Shown: piece by piece, positions 1-7,911 of the stretch
Position numbering within the stretch: position 1 is the first letter of the stretch
How the letters are laid out: every line of letters begins with the position of its first letter
Assembly: GCA_964451415.1 (NCBI GenBank)
Contig: CAYVHU010000013.1
Location: 9,434 to 73,433, forward strand
Source: CAYVHU01 sp964451415
GTDB taxonomy: Bacteria > Pseudomonadota > Alphaproteobacteria > Rhodospirillales > Magnetovibrionaceae
Length of the DNA: 64,000 nt
Reading direction: 5' to 3'
The notes under the pieces: generated by a model
What the model was told of the DNA's origin: nothing
Database searches by the model: none
Seen by the model: the letters and a program-made list of their open reading frames with translations, nothing else
Program-made: the position numbers and the translations under genes

Positions 1-103
1 AGTAAGCTGTAACTCACTGAAAGATTAAGGCTAGCCCTTGCTGGGGCGTTCTTCGTGGACTTTCCGGCGAGCGTATCGAAACATATTTTTTTGGAGGATT
101 GAC

Positions 104-1186
104 ATGAGTGAAGCGAAAGCAGCTCCGCGCATGCCCGATGAGTGCGGCGTACCCGATCACATGGCGTTCATGCACCCTGCGTTGAAGAAAAATTACGGCC
201 AGTGGGCCTGGCATGACCGCATGCGTCCGGGCGTGCTGCATCACGTCGCAAAAAGCGGTGACGAAGTGTGGACCGTCAAAGCGGGTACGGCGCGTCAGTT
301 GGACATCCATACCATTCGCAAACTTGCCGATATCGCCGATGAGATGGGCGGTGGCTACGTTCGTTTCACCACACGTTCGAATATCGAGTACATGGTTTCG
401 AGCGAAGCCGAAGTGGCGCCGCTGGTTGAACGTCTGGAAAGCGAGGGTTTCCCCGTTGGCGGCACCGGCAATTCCGTAGGAATGATTTCCCACACCCAAG
501 GGTTCATTCACTGCGATATCCCGGCCACCGACGCCTCGGGTGTCGTGAAATCCCTGATGGATCGCATCCACCACGAGTTCACGCATGAAGAAATGCCCAA
601 CCGTGTGAAAATCACGACGTCTTGCTGCCAGATCAACTGTGGCGGTCAGGGCGACATCTCGATCAACATGCAGCACACCAAACCACCGCTGATCAACCAC
701 GATCTGGTGGCCAATATGTGCGAACGTCCCGCTGTGGTGGCGCGTTGTCCGGTGGCGGCAATCCGTCCGGCGTTGGTCAACGGTCAGCCGACTCTCGAAG
801 TCGACGAAAAAAAATGCGTCTGTTGCGGTGCCTGCTTCCCGCCATGCCCGCCGATGCAAATCAACCATCCCGAACACTCGAAAGTTGCGATCTGGGTTGG
901 TGGCAAGCACTCTTCAACCCGTTCCAAGCCGGCTTTTCATAAATTGGTAACGGCCGGTCTGCCCAACAATCCGCCGCGTTGGACGGAAGCCGGAGATGTC
1001 GTTATGAACATCTTGAAAGCGTACAAAGAAGGCGGCAAGCCTTGGGAACGCATTGGTGAGTGGGTCGAACGTATCGGCTGGCCGCGTTTCTTTGAAGAGA
1101 CCGGCTTACCGTTCACCAAGTTCCATATCGAAGATTGGCGTGGTGGGCGCAGCTCGTTGAATGCGTCTTCTCACATCCATTTCTAA
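104..1186 (+). CDS. dsrB: Dissimilatory sulfite reductase, beta subunit (reverse type)
   Basis: Beta subunit of the siroheme sulfite reductase DsrAB, which in sulfur oxidisers converts DsrC-bound sulfane sulfur to sulfite in the cytoplasm. The 360-residue length fits the family. Visible are the sulfite reductase core with cysteines in TSCCQINCGG (about residues 172-181) and in ARCPVAAIRP, and an inserted ferredoxin domain CVCCGACFPPC (238-248) for one [4Fe-4S] cluster. The ATG at 104 is chosen because GGAGG lies 6 bases upstream; the open frame extends further 5' without a better signal. It heads the visible operon; dsrA is presumably just outside the window. Identity is firm; direction (oxidative) is inferred from dsrEFH and dsrL downstream. 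Confidence 0.97.
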   Translation: MSEAKAAPRMPDECGVPDHMAFMHPALKKNYGQWAWHDRMRPGVLHHVAKSGDEVWTVKAGTARQLDIHTIRKLADIADEMGGGYVRFTTRSNIEYMVSSEAEVAPLVERLESEGFPVGGTGNSVGMISHTQGFIHCDIPATDASGVVKSLMDRIHHEFTHEEMPNRVKITTSCCQINCGGQGDISINMQHTKPPLINHDLVANMCERPAVVARCPVAAIRPALVNGQPTLEVDEKKCVCCGACFPPCPPMQINHPEHSKVAIWVGGKHSSTRSKPAFHKLVTAGLPNNPPRWTEAGDVVMNILKAYKEGGKPWERIGEWVERIGWPRFFEETGLPFTKFHIEDWRGGRSSLNASSHIHF

Positions 1187-1214
1187 CGTTTCAATATCAA
1201 GATGTTTTTCTCAC

Positions 1215-1241
1215 GGAGAGCGGTTTCTGTAACCGCTCTCC
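1215..1241 (+). promoter_or_regulatory. Intercistronic hairpin between dsrB and dsrE
   Basis: A perfect 11-bp stem (GGAGAGCGGTT paired with AACCGCTCTCC) with a five-base loop lies in the 76-base gap after dsrB. No T run follows, so it is more likely an mRNA-stabilising or processing element than a terminator. This would allow DsrAB mRNA levels to differ from the downstream genes; that role is inferred. Confidence 0.6.
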
Positions 1242-1262
1242 CGGAAAACAGGGGTTTAATGT

Positions 1263-1622
1263 ATGAAGTTCGGCATCATGATTAACGAAGGACCGTTTAC
1301 GCACGAGGCGTCCGATTCGGCTTACCATTTTGTCCAAGCCGCGCTGGAAAAAGGCCATGAAGTGCCTCGCGTATTCTTCTATTACGACGGCGTAAACAAC
1401 GCCAACAAGCTTTCCGATCCGCAAGCTGACGACCGTAATCTGGTGAAATTGTGGGGCGATCTGGCCAAGGACAAAAACGTCGACTTGGTGGTTTGCGTCG
1501 CTGCGGGGATGCGCCGCGGCATCAAAGAGGAAAATCTCGCCGACGGTTTTCGCATTTCTGGCCTTGGCCAGTTGGTCGAAGCCGGCATGGGTTGTGATCG
1601 CCTCGTGATGTTTGGAGATTGA
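1263..1622 (+). CDS. dsrE: Sulfurtransferase subunit DsrE
   Basis: Subunit of the cytoplasmic DsrE2F2H2 hexamer, a relay that passes persulfide sulfur to DsrC. The 119-residue protein has the DsrE/TusD fold signature, and the only cysteine, in LVVCVAAG, falls at residue 78, the number of the active-site cysteine described for Allochromatium vinosum DsrE. It is followed after three bases by dsrF and then dsrH, the standard order. Presence of dsrEFH separates sulfur-oxidising from sulfate-reducing dsr operons. Confidence 0.95.
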   Translation: MKFGIMINEGPFTHEASDSAYHFVQAALEKGHEVPRVFFYYDGVNNANKLSDPQADDRNLVKLWGDLAKDKNVDLVVCVAAGMRRGIKEENLADGFRISGLGQLVEAGMGCDRLVMFGD

Positions 1623-1625
1623 CCT

Positions 1626-2048
1626 ATGTCTGAATACGAATTCGATACTGAAGGCGTCAAAAAGACGATCACCTTCATGAACCGCAAGGCGCCTTACGGC
1701 ACGATCTACGCCTTGGAAGTTCTGGAAACGGTTTTGATTTCAGCCGCTTTCGAGCAGCACGCAAACATCGTGTTTGTGGATGATGGCGTGTACCAACTCA
1801 AAAAAGGGCACGACACCAAAGAGATCAATATGAAGAACTTCTCGCCCACCTTCGGCATCATCGAGATGGAAAAAGAAGACGCAGACGAAGATGACGACAT
1901 CGATATGGTGTGGCGCATTATCGTTGAAAAGGAGTCCATGGAGGCCCGAGGGTTGAGCAAGGACGACTTCAAGGTTGACATCGAGATTTTGAGCGCTGCG
2001 GAACTCGCGGACGTTCTGGAATCTTCTGATATCGTTATTGGCGGATAA
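1626..2048 (+). CDS. dsrF: Sulfurtransferase complex subunit DsrF
   Basis: Structural partner of DsrE in the DsrEFH complex; 140 residues, homologous to TusC. The sequence contains no cysteine at all, so it cannot itself carry persulfide and the catalytic residues must come from DsrE Cys78 and DsrH Cys18. An acidic stretch (KEDADEDDD, about residues 81-89) precedes the last third. The start ATG is three bases after the dsrE stop, overlapping its ribosome-binding context, which suggests coupled translation. Confidence 0.92.
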   Translation: MSEYEFDTEGVKKTITFMNRKAPYGTIYALEVLETVLISAAFEQHANIVFVDDGVYQLKKGHDTKEINMKNFSPTFGIIEMEKEDADEDDDIDMVWRIIVEKESMEARGLSKDDFKVDIEILSAAELADVLESSDIVIGG

Positions 2049-2063
2049 AGGGAGACAAGTCCA

Positions 2064-2366
2064 ATGCTTCACACCGTGAACAAGTCGCCCTTTGAGCGCA
2101 ATACGCTGGACAGTTGCTTACGGCTGGCCAAAAAAGGAAGCGCGATCTTGCTGTTTGAAGATGGCGTGATCGGCGCCGTTAAGGGCACGGCCAAATCCTC
2201 GGCGATCGAGGGCGCGCTTAGCGACTACGACGTGTTCGTTCTGGGCCCAGATCTCAAGGCGCGAGGCCTGGGCGAGGATCAGGTTATCGATGGCGTCACA
2301 GTGGTCAATTACGGCGGTTTTGTTGATCTCGTTGAGCAACGAGGCACCGTCAGCGCTTGGCTTTAA
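2064..2366 (+). CDS. dsrH: Sulfurtransferase complex subunit DsrH
   Basis: Third subunit of DsrEFH, homologous to TusB; 100 residues. It keeps one cysteine near the N terminus (NTLDSCLRLA, residue 18), matching the conserved position near residue 20 in the family. GGGAGA lies 15 bases before the ATG. It closes the EFH trio and is followed by a 92-base gap before dsrC, its sulfur acceptor. Confidence 0.93.
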   Translation: MLHTVNKSPFERNTLDSCLRLAKKGSAILLFEDGVIGAVKGTAKSSAIEGALSDYDVFVLGPDLKARGLGEDQVIDGVTVVNYGGFVDLVEQRGTVSAWL

Positions 2367-2458
2367 AGCACGAAGAAGAACCCGCTCCTAGGTTAGGGGC
2401 TCGTTATTCCGGCGCCACTCCCCCCGGCACCGGGTCACATTTAAGGAGACTGAAAGTT

Positions 2459-2794
2459 ATGGCTGCTTACACCGTTAACGGTACCGAATACGAACACGAC
2501 GAAGAAGGCTACGTCATCGACCTGGATAGCTGGAACGAAGACCTCGCCAAGGTGATCGCCCAAGAAGAAGGTCTGGAGATGAACAGCGAACACTGGGAAG
2601 TGGTAAACTTCCTGCGCGAGTATTATAACGAGTATCAAATTGCGCCTGCCGTTCGCGTTCTTGTGAAGGCCATTAAAAAGAAGCTTGGTGCGGAAAAAGG
2701 CTCGAACAAGTACCTCTATGAGCTGTTCCCCTACGGTCCGGCCAAACAGGCCTGTAAAGTTGCCGGTCTGCCGAAGCCGACGGGCTGCATCTAA
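2459..2794 (+). CDS. dsrC: Sulfur carrier protein DsrC
   Basis: Small cytoplasmic sulfur carrier: receives sulfur from DsrEFH and presents it as persulfide or trisulfide to DsrAB, with DsrMKJOP regenerating it. The 111-residue protein ends CKVAGLPKPTGCI, the flexible arm with two cysteines ten residues apart and the penultimate Cys, so it is a true DsrC rather than a TusE with one Cys. The ATG at 2459 follows AAGGAG (2443-2448); upstream codons in frame lack a signal. The gene stands between two non-coding gaps that hold hairpins, consistent with separate transcript control. Confidence 0.97.
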   Translation: MAAYTVNGTEYEHDEEGYVIDLDSWNEDLAKVIAQEEGLEMNSEHWEVVNFLREYYNEYQIAPAVRVLVKAIKKKLGAEKGSNKYLYELFPYGPAKQACKVAGLPKPTGCI

Positions 2795-2810
2795 GAGGAC
2801 GGGCCTCTTA
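2792..2810 (+). terminator. Hairpin at the dsrC stop codon
   Basis: TAAGAGG (which includes the dsrC stop) pairs with CCTCTTA across a five-base loop, followed by AAGACAATTTT. It looks like a weak or leaky intrinsic terminator or a 3' stabiliser for the dsrC message. Confidence 0.5.
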
Positions 2811-2876
2811 AAGACAATTTTCCGGGGACGGAGCTGGGCAATTCATTTCAGCCGCCGTTGCGTCCCCGGACGTCTT
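2811..2876 (+). promoter_or_regulatory. Long-range stem-loop downstream of dsrC
   Basis: A second structure directly follows the dsrC hairpin: TCCGGGGACG (2821-2830) pairs perfectly with CGTCCCCGGA (2861-2870), and the outer AAGAC (2811-2815) can pair with GTCTT (2872-2876). The 30-base loop is not repetitive. Together with the adjacent small hairpin it could uncouple dsrC from dsrM. No function is proven. Confidence 0.45.
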
Positions 2877-3007
2877 TGGGGTCGTGTTGCAAAGATTTGT
2901 TTTGTGAATATCCGCATGGGTTATTCCACCTTTGATTTTGTTTGCGATCATTCGTTTTGCCTATTTTGATAATTTTTTCTGCGTTTTGACTTGAGGACTG
3001 TATCGAG

Positions 3008-3748
3008 ATGTCGACTTTGTCGCTGATCTACGCGCTTCTCTTCTACACAGCGAGCATTGTGTTCGTTGTAGGCTTGGCTTGGCGGATTAAAATTTTCGCT
3101 TCGGCGCCAACGCCATTGAAGATACCCACCATGCCGGCCCCTCTGACCAAAAGCGGCGCTGCGTTCCGCGTTTTCAAAGAGGTTGCTTTCTTCGAAAGCC
3201 TGTTTAAATCCAATCGCTGGATCTGGATTTTTGCGGTTATGTTTCACGCCGGTCTGATTTTGGTCATCCTGCGCCACGTGCGCTATTTCCAAGCCGATGT
3301 ATGGACGGTGATTCGTCTGGCTCAACCCTTTGGCATCTATGGTGGCATGGTCATGGTTATCGGGCTGCTGGGTCTATGGGGACGTCGTGTTGTCCAGGAA
3401 CGCATCCGTTATATCTCCGGGCCTTCGGATCACTTGATGCTGGCGCTTCTGGTGCTCATCGGGTTCTCGGGCCTGCTGATGAAATTTGTGAACTACCCTG
3501 ACGTGATCCAAGTCAAGATGTTCTTTTTGGGCTTATTGCGCTTCAACATTCAGCCCCTGCCCGACGACCCTATTTTGTTCATCCATCTAGGATCGGTGAT
3601 TGTGTTGCTGTTCGTATTTCCGTTTAGCAAATTGCTGCATTCGGTCGGGGTGTTTTTCAGCCCGTCACGCAACCAAGTTGATGACGCCAGGGATAAACGG
3701 CATTTGGCCCCATGGGCCGCCCCCCTTGACGCCGAGCGTGATGCCTAA
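3008..3748 (+). CDS. dsrM: DsrM, heme b membrane subunit of DsrMKJOP
   Basis: Integral membrane quinone-reactive subunit of DsrMKJOP, related to the gamma subunit of respiratory nitrate reductase. The 246 residues show about five or six hydrophobic segments, with histidines in or beside them (FHAGL, RHVRYF, DHLML, FIHLGS, LLHSVG) that can bind two b hemes. It precedes dsrK, the cytoplasmic partner. GAGG lies about 12 bases before the ATG. Confidence 0.93.
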   Translation: MSTLSLIYALLFYTASIVFVVGLAWRIKIFASAPTPLKIPTMPAPLTKSGAAFRVFKEVAFFESLFKSNRWIWIFAVMFHAGLILVILRHVRYFQADVWTVIRLAQPFGIYGGMVMVIGLLGLWGRRVVQERIRYISGPSDHLMLALLVLIGFSGLLMKFVNYPDVIQVKMFFLGLLRFNIQPLPDDPILFIHLGSVIVLLFVFPFSKLLHSVGVFFSPSRNQVDDARDKRHLAPWAAPLDAERDA

Positions 3749-3816
3749 ACATAAGCTAAGCGCAAAGCCCAGGCGGGTGAGCTTGAAAATAATGATTTCG
3801 ACCAAGGAGCTGTAAC

Positions 3817-5313
3817 GTGGCTAAGGCAAAATTTGAAACACCGGCGTTCCGTGAATTAAGGGAGACGCCCGCCATCGACGAAGGCGTGATGAGCCATTCG
3901 CAACAGTTTTTCGCCAAACCGGAACACAATGAGGCCTTGGGCTTCCCCGGTGAACTGGTGGACAACTGGGAAGAAAAGGCCGTTGCCAAGTTGGGAGAGC
4001 TCCTGGAAAAGAACCGGGCGCTGCGCGTCTATCTGGACTCGTGCGTAAAATGTGGCGCGTGCACTGATAAATGTCACTATTTCCTGGGCACCGGTGATCC
4101 CAAGAACATGCCCGTTGCGCGTCAGGATCTGATGCGCTCGCTTTACCGCCGTCACTTTACGCTGGCCGGCAAAGTCGCACCGGGTCTGGTCGGCGCGAAA
4201 GAAATGAACAAGGAAATGCTGGACGAGTGGTACAGCTATTTTCATCAGTGTTCGCAATGTCGCCGGTGTTCCGTGTTCTGTCCCTACGGCATTGATACCG
4301 CTGAGATTTCCATGGCCGCACGCGAGATCATGGACAGCATCGGCGTGGGCACGAAGTACTGCAACGAAATTCTTGGCAAAGTGCATATCATCGGCAACAA
4401 CTTGGGACTTCCGGAAGCGGCGCTGGCCAATACCCTGGAAGGTCTGGAAGAAGATGTCGAAGAAGATACTGGCATTCCCATCAAATTCCCGGTGGATCAA
4501 AAAGGCGCGGATGTCCTGCTGATCACACCGTCTGCCGATTTCTTCGCCGAGCCCCATGTGGATGGCTTGATCGGGTATGCCAAGGTGTTCCATCAAGCGG
4601 GTGTGAACTGGACCTTGTCCTCCTACGCTTCGGAAGCCGCGAACTTCGCCATGTTTATCGGTTCTTACGAACAGATGCACAAAGTGGCCAACCGGATTCG
4701 CAAGGCGGCGTTGGACTTGGGGGTCAAGCGCATCGTCTTTGGAGAATGCGGTCATGCTTGGCGCGTTGCGTATTCGTTTCTGAATACGCTGGCCGGTCCG
4801 TGGGACTTTCTGGACCCGAACTACCCGGTTCCTCAGCATATTCTCGAAGTCACCAAGGGTTTCATCGAGTCCGGCGCCATCAAGCTGGATGCGGAAGCCA
4901 ACGACGACAAGGTCGTCACGTTCCATGATTCTTGCAACGTTGCGCGCGGTTCGCGCATGGGCGACATGGAAGGCGGCCAGTTCATCATTCCGCGGGCGGT
5001 GATCCGCTCGGCGGTGAACCATTACGTCGATATGGACCCGGAAACCACACACGAGAAAACTTTCTGCTGTGGCGGCGGCGGCGGCCTTTTGACCGACGAC
5101 ATCATGGAACTTCGCGTTAAGGGCGCCCTGCCGCGCATGGAAGCGCTCCATGACGTTATCGACAATAACGGCGTTACGCACATGGCTGCGATCTGTGCGA
5201 TTTGCAAAAGTCAATTCACCAAGGTCATGCCGTATTACGGTTTCTCAATGGACATGGTCATCAGTGTGCACCAGTTGGTCGGTGATGCAATCCAACTCGG
5301 TGCCAAAGAATAA
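3817..5313 (+). CDS. dsrK: DsrK, HdrD-like Fe-S catalytic subunit
   Basis: Cytoplasmic subunit of DsrMKJOP that handles the DsrC disulfide or trisulfide. The 498-residue protein has two [4Fe-4S] motifs, CVKCGACTDKC (about 75) and CSQCRRCSVFC (about 144), followed by the duplicated CCG-type domain for a special catalytic cluster: ECGHAWR (about 311), DSCNVARG (about 371), CCGGGGG (about 417) and CAICKSQF (about 460). It begins at GTG with AGGAG seven bases upstream. Homology to heterodisulfide reductase HdrD is established for the family. Confidence 0.95.
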   Translation: MAKAKFETPAFRELRETPAIDEGVMSHSQQFFAKPEHNEALGFPGELVDNWEEKAVAKLGELLEKNRALRVYLDSCVKCGACTDKCHYFLGTGDPKNMPVARQDLMRSLYRRHFTLAGKVAPGLVGAKEMNKEMLDEWYSYFHQCSQCRRCSVFCPYGIDTAEISMAAREIMDSIGVGTKYCNEILGKVHIIGNNLGLPEAALANTLEGLEEDVEEDTGIPIKFPVDQKGADVLLITPSADFFAEPHVDGLIGYAKVFHQAGVNWTLSSYASEAANFAMFIGSYEQMHKVANRIRKAALDLGVKRIVFGECGHAWRVAYSFLNTLAGPWDFLDPNYPVPQHILEVTKGFIESGAIKLDAEANDDKVVTFHDSCNVARGSRMGDMEGGQFIIPRAVIRSAVNHYVDMDPETTHEKTFCCGGGGGLLTDDIMELRVKGALPRMEALHDVIDNNGVTHMAAICAICKSQFTKVMPYYGFSMDMVISVHQLVGDAIQLGAKE

Positions 5314-5422
5314 TCGGCATAAAACAAACACAAATGGCGTACTTTCACGCCGCCGAATGAAAACGACAGGGCATCATCACAGAGGAGTTCACCGAACTCC
5401 CCTTGCGAGGAAGGAAGAAAAA

Positions 5423-7363
5423 ATGACTGCGGAAAAGGCTTTGAATTGGCGTCGTTACAAAGACGGCGAAAGTAAATGGGACGAATTTCAGGAAGACATT
5501 TTTCAGGCCAGCTGGTCGCATAAGTGCCCCACTTATGTAAACCGCACTCCGCCGTGTCAGGGTTCATGCCCGTCCGGTCATGATATTCGTGGCTGGCTGG
5601 CGATTGCGCGCGGCATGGACAAGCCCTCCGTCGAAGGCCAAGCTTGGCAGGAATACGCCTTTGCGCGCATGATCGAAGCCAACCCGTTTCCCTCGGTGAT
5701 GGGCCGCGTTTGCCCCGCGCCGTGCGAAGACGGTTGCAACCGCAACGAAGTCGAAGAACAAGTTGGCATTAACGGCGTCGAGCAGTACGTCGGTGACTGG
5801 GCCATCAAAAACAAACTGGCTCTGCCCAAGGGTGAAGCCGATACGGGTAAGAAAGTCGCCATCATCGGTGGCGGCCCAGGTGGCTTGACGGCGGCATGGC
5901 GGATGCGCCGCAAGGGACATGCCGTTACCGTCTTTGAAAAGCAGGAAAAGCTGGGCGGCATGATGGCCTACGGCATTCCCGGCTATCGCGTTCCGCGCGA
6001 CATTCTGGATGCGGAAATTCAACGCATCATCGATACGGGCATCGAAGTCAAAACGGGCGTGGTCATCGGCAAGGATGTCACCGTCGAACAGTTGGAAGCC
6101 GATTTCGATGTCATTTTCTGGGCGATCGGCGCACAGAAAGGCCGCGGACTGCCGCTGGACGGCTGGGACGACACCGAAAACTGCATCACCGGCGTCGCAT
6201 TCCTTGAAGCCTTCAACCAGGGGCGTTTGAAATATACGGCAAAGAAAATCGTCGTCGTTGGCGGTGGTGACACCTCCATTGACGTAGCCTCGGTGGCACG
6301 GCGTTTGGGCCATATCTCCACCATGGCGGAAAAAGATCGCCCCGAAGCGATCATTCTTGGTCACACGGCGCACGATGTCGCTTCGGTCGCACAGCGCGAG
6401 GGCGTGAAATCGGTTCTGACTTCTTTGTTCCCGCTTGAAGACATGACAGCTTCCGCGCGTGAGCGCGAAGATGCAAACCGTGAAGGTGTGGAGATCAAAG
6501 GCGGCGTGATGCCGATCGAACTGATCCGCGACAAGGACGGTCGCGCCACCGCGTTGAAGCTGTGCAAATGCACCATGGACGGCATGCGTCCGATCCCGGT
6601 CGAAGGCACCGAGTTTGAAATCGAATGTGATCTTGTGGTCTCCGCGATCGGTCAGATGGGCGATTTGGCCAACGGTCTGGAAAGCCTGGACAACGGCAAA
6701 GGGTTCATCAACATCACCCCGATCTATCAGATCAAGGGTAAGGACAAGCATTTCGGTGGCGGCGATGTGGTCCGTCCGCATCTTCTGACGACGGCGATCG
6801 GCCACAGCAACATTGCCGCGCAAGGCATGGATCATATGCTGAATGGGCACTTGGATGATCGTCGCCCGAAGGTCGATGTGTTTCACTTCAGTTTATTGAA
6901 CGAACTGCATCAGCGTCACAAGGATCCCGAACCCTATACGCACGAGCCCGTGTGGGGCACCTCGACGAGCAAATTTGCCGTGCATAACTTTGAAGATCGC
7001 AGCAACACGCAAATCGTCTCGCACGAAGAAATGTTCCTTGGACACTTCACTCCGGATCCGATGGGCAAGCGCGAAGAAAAACACATCGACGCCGATCACA
7101 TCCTGGGCAATTTCGAAGAACGCCTGATTGGTTTCTCCGAAGAGCAAGCCCAGCATGAGGGCGAACGCTGCATGAGCTGCGGTATGTGTTTCGAGTGCGA
7201 CAACTGCGTGATTTTCTGTCCTCAAGACGCCGTATTCCGCGTCAAAAGGGACCAAGCTACCATCGGGCGTTATGTCGAAACCGATTATATGAAGTGCATC
7301 GGCTGTCATGTCTGCCGTGACGTGTGTCCGACGGGTTACATTCAGATGGGCCTCGGCGAATAA
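5423..7363 (+). CDS. dsrL: DsrL, NAD(P)H-acceptor iron-sulfur flavoprotein
   Basis: Cytoplasmic oxidoreductase of the GltD/NfnB family that acts with DsrAB and transfers electrons to or from pyridine nucleotide; essential for sulfur globule oxidation in A. vinosum. From the ATG at 5423 (GGAAGAA upstream) it is 646 residues, close to the known 654. Order: N-terminal Cys-rich GltD-like part (CPTYVNRTPPCQGSCP, then CPAPCEDGC), FAD site GGGPGG (about 149), second nucleotide site VVVGGGDTS (about 276), C-terminal ferredoxin with CMSCGMC (about 582) and CIGCHVC (about 624). Frame upstream of 5423 overlaps dsrK and is not used. Confidence 0.94.
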   Translation: MTAEKALNWRRYKDGESKWDEFQEDIFQASWSHKCPTYVNRTPPCQGSCPSGHDIRGWLAIARGMDKPSVEGQAWQEYAFARMIEANPFPSVMGRVCPAPCEDGCNRNEVEEQVGINGVEQYVGDWAIKNKLALPKGEADTGKKVAIIGGGPGGLTAAWRMRRKGHAVTVFEKQEKLGGMMAYGIPGYRVPRDILDAEIQRIIDTGIEVKTGVVIGKDVTVEQLEADFDVIFWAIGAQKGRGLPLDGWDDTENCITGVAFLEAFNQGRLKYTAKKIVVVGGGDTSIDVASVARRLGHISTMAEKDRPEAIILGHTAHDVASVAQREGVKSVLTSLFPLEDMTASAREREDANREGVEIKGGVMPIELIRDKDGRATALKLCKCTMDGMRPIPVEGTEFEIECDLVVSAIGQMGDLANGLESLDNGKGFINITPIYQIKGKDKHFGGGDVVRPHLLTTAIGHSNIAAQGMDHMLNGHLDDRRPKVDVFHFSLLNELHQRHKDPEPYTHEPVWGTSTSKFAVHNFEDRSNTQIVSHEEMFLGHFTPDPMGKREEKHIDADHILGNFEERLIGFSEEQAQHEGERCMSCGMCFECDNCVIFCPQDAVFRVKRDQATIGRYVETDYMKCIGCHVCRDVCPTGYIQMGLGE

Positions 7364-7395
7364 CCGTTCCATCTAAACTTTAAGGAGGGAGTCGA

Positions 7396-7911
7396 ATGCG
7401 TTCGGCCAATCAATTCCTGGGTCTTTCTGCACTGGGTTTTGCCGTTTTGGGTCTTGCCGCTTTTATGGCGGTCTTCGCTGGGGGGATGTCTTCATCCCAA
7501 GCCAGCGATATCCCGGTCCCAAATCTGGCAAAGGCCGTCAAGGGCTCAAAAAACGTAGGATCCCTGGAAGCGATTCGCCGCGACCACGGAAGATTGCTTT
7601 TGAAACAACGTGAAGAAACGTTACGTCAAGGCATCCGTGGTGGTGACTACAGCTTGAAAGAATGCGTTGCCTGTCATGCGACGAAATCGCCGAACATCGA
7701 TGGCGGAAAGGTACGCACTATCGAGCCATTCTGCTCGCAGTGCCACACCTACGCCGCCGTTTCCATCGACTGTTTTGAATGCCACACCAACACGGCGCTA
7801 CCGGGTCCCATGACGGCGGTGCTGCCTGCGGATCACCAGATCAAGGCGTTGAATTCGACGCTGAAGAATCGTAAGGGAGAACCGGTGGAAAAGGGGGAAG
7901 CACCACAATGA
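7396..7911 (+). CDS. dsrJ: DsrJ, periplasmic triheme cytochrome c
   Basis: Triheme c-type cytochrome of DsrMKJOP, anchored in the membrane by an uncleaved-looking N-terminal helix (about residues 7-29). Three CXXCH motifs are present: CVACH (90), CSQCH (113) and CFECH (126). A strong Shine-Dalgarno (AAGGAGG) precedes the ATG. The protein holds exactly six cysteines, all inside heme motifs, whereas A. vinosum DsrJ is known for a heme with a His/Cys ligand pair supplied by an extra cysteine. The last four bases overlap the dsrO start (ATGA). Confidence 0.94.
   Translation: MRSANQFLGLSALGFAVLGLAAFMAVFAGGMSSSQASDIPVPNLAKAVKGSKNVGSLEAIRRDHGRLLLKQREETLRQGIRGGDYSLKECVACHATKSPNIDGGKVRTIEPFCSQCHTYAAVSIDCFECHTNTALPGPMTAVLPADHQIKALNSTLKNRKGEPVEKGEAPQ

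Noticed and set aside
1..28. Possible 3' end of dsrA at the left edge (stop codons at 10-12 or 26-28 depending on frame)
   Set aside because: Too short to decide the frame or recognise the DsrA C terminus; dsrA is expected there from gene order but not shown by sequence.
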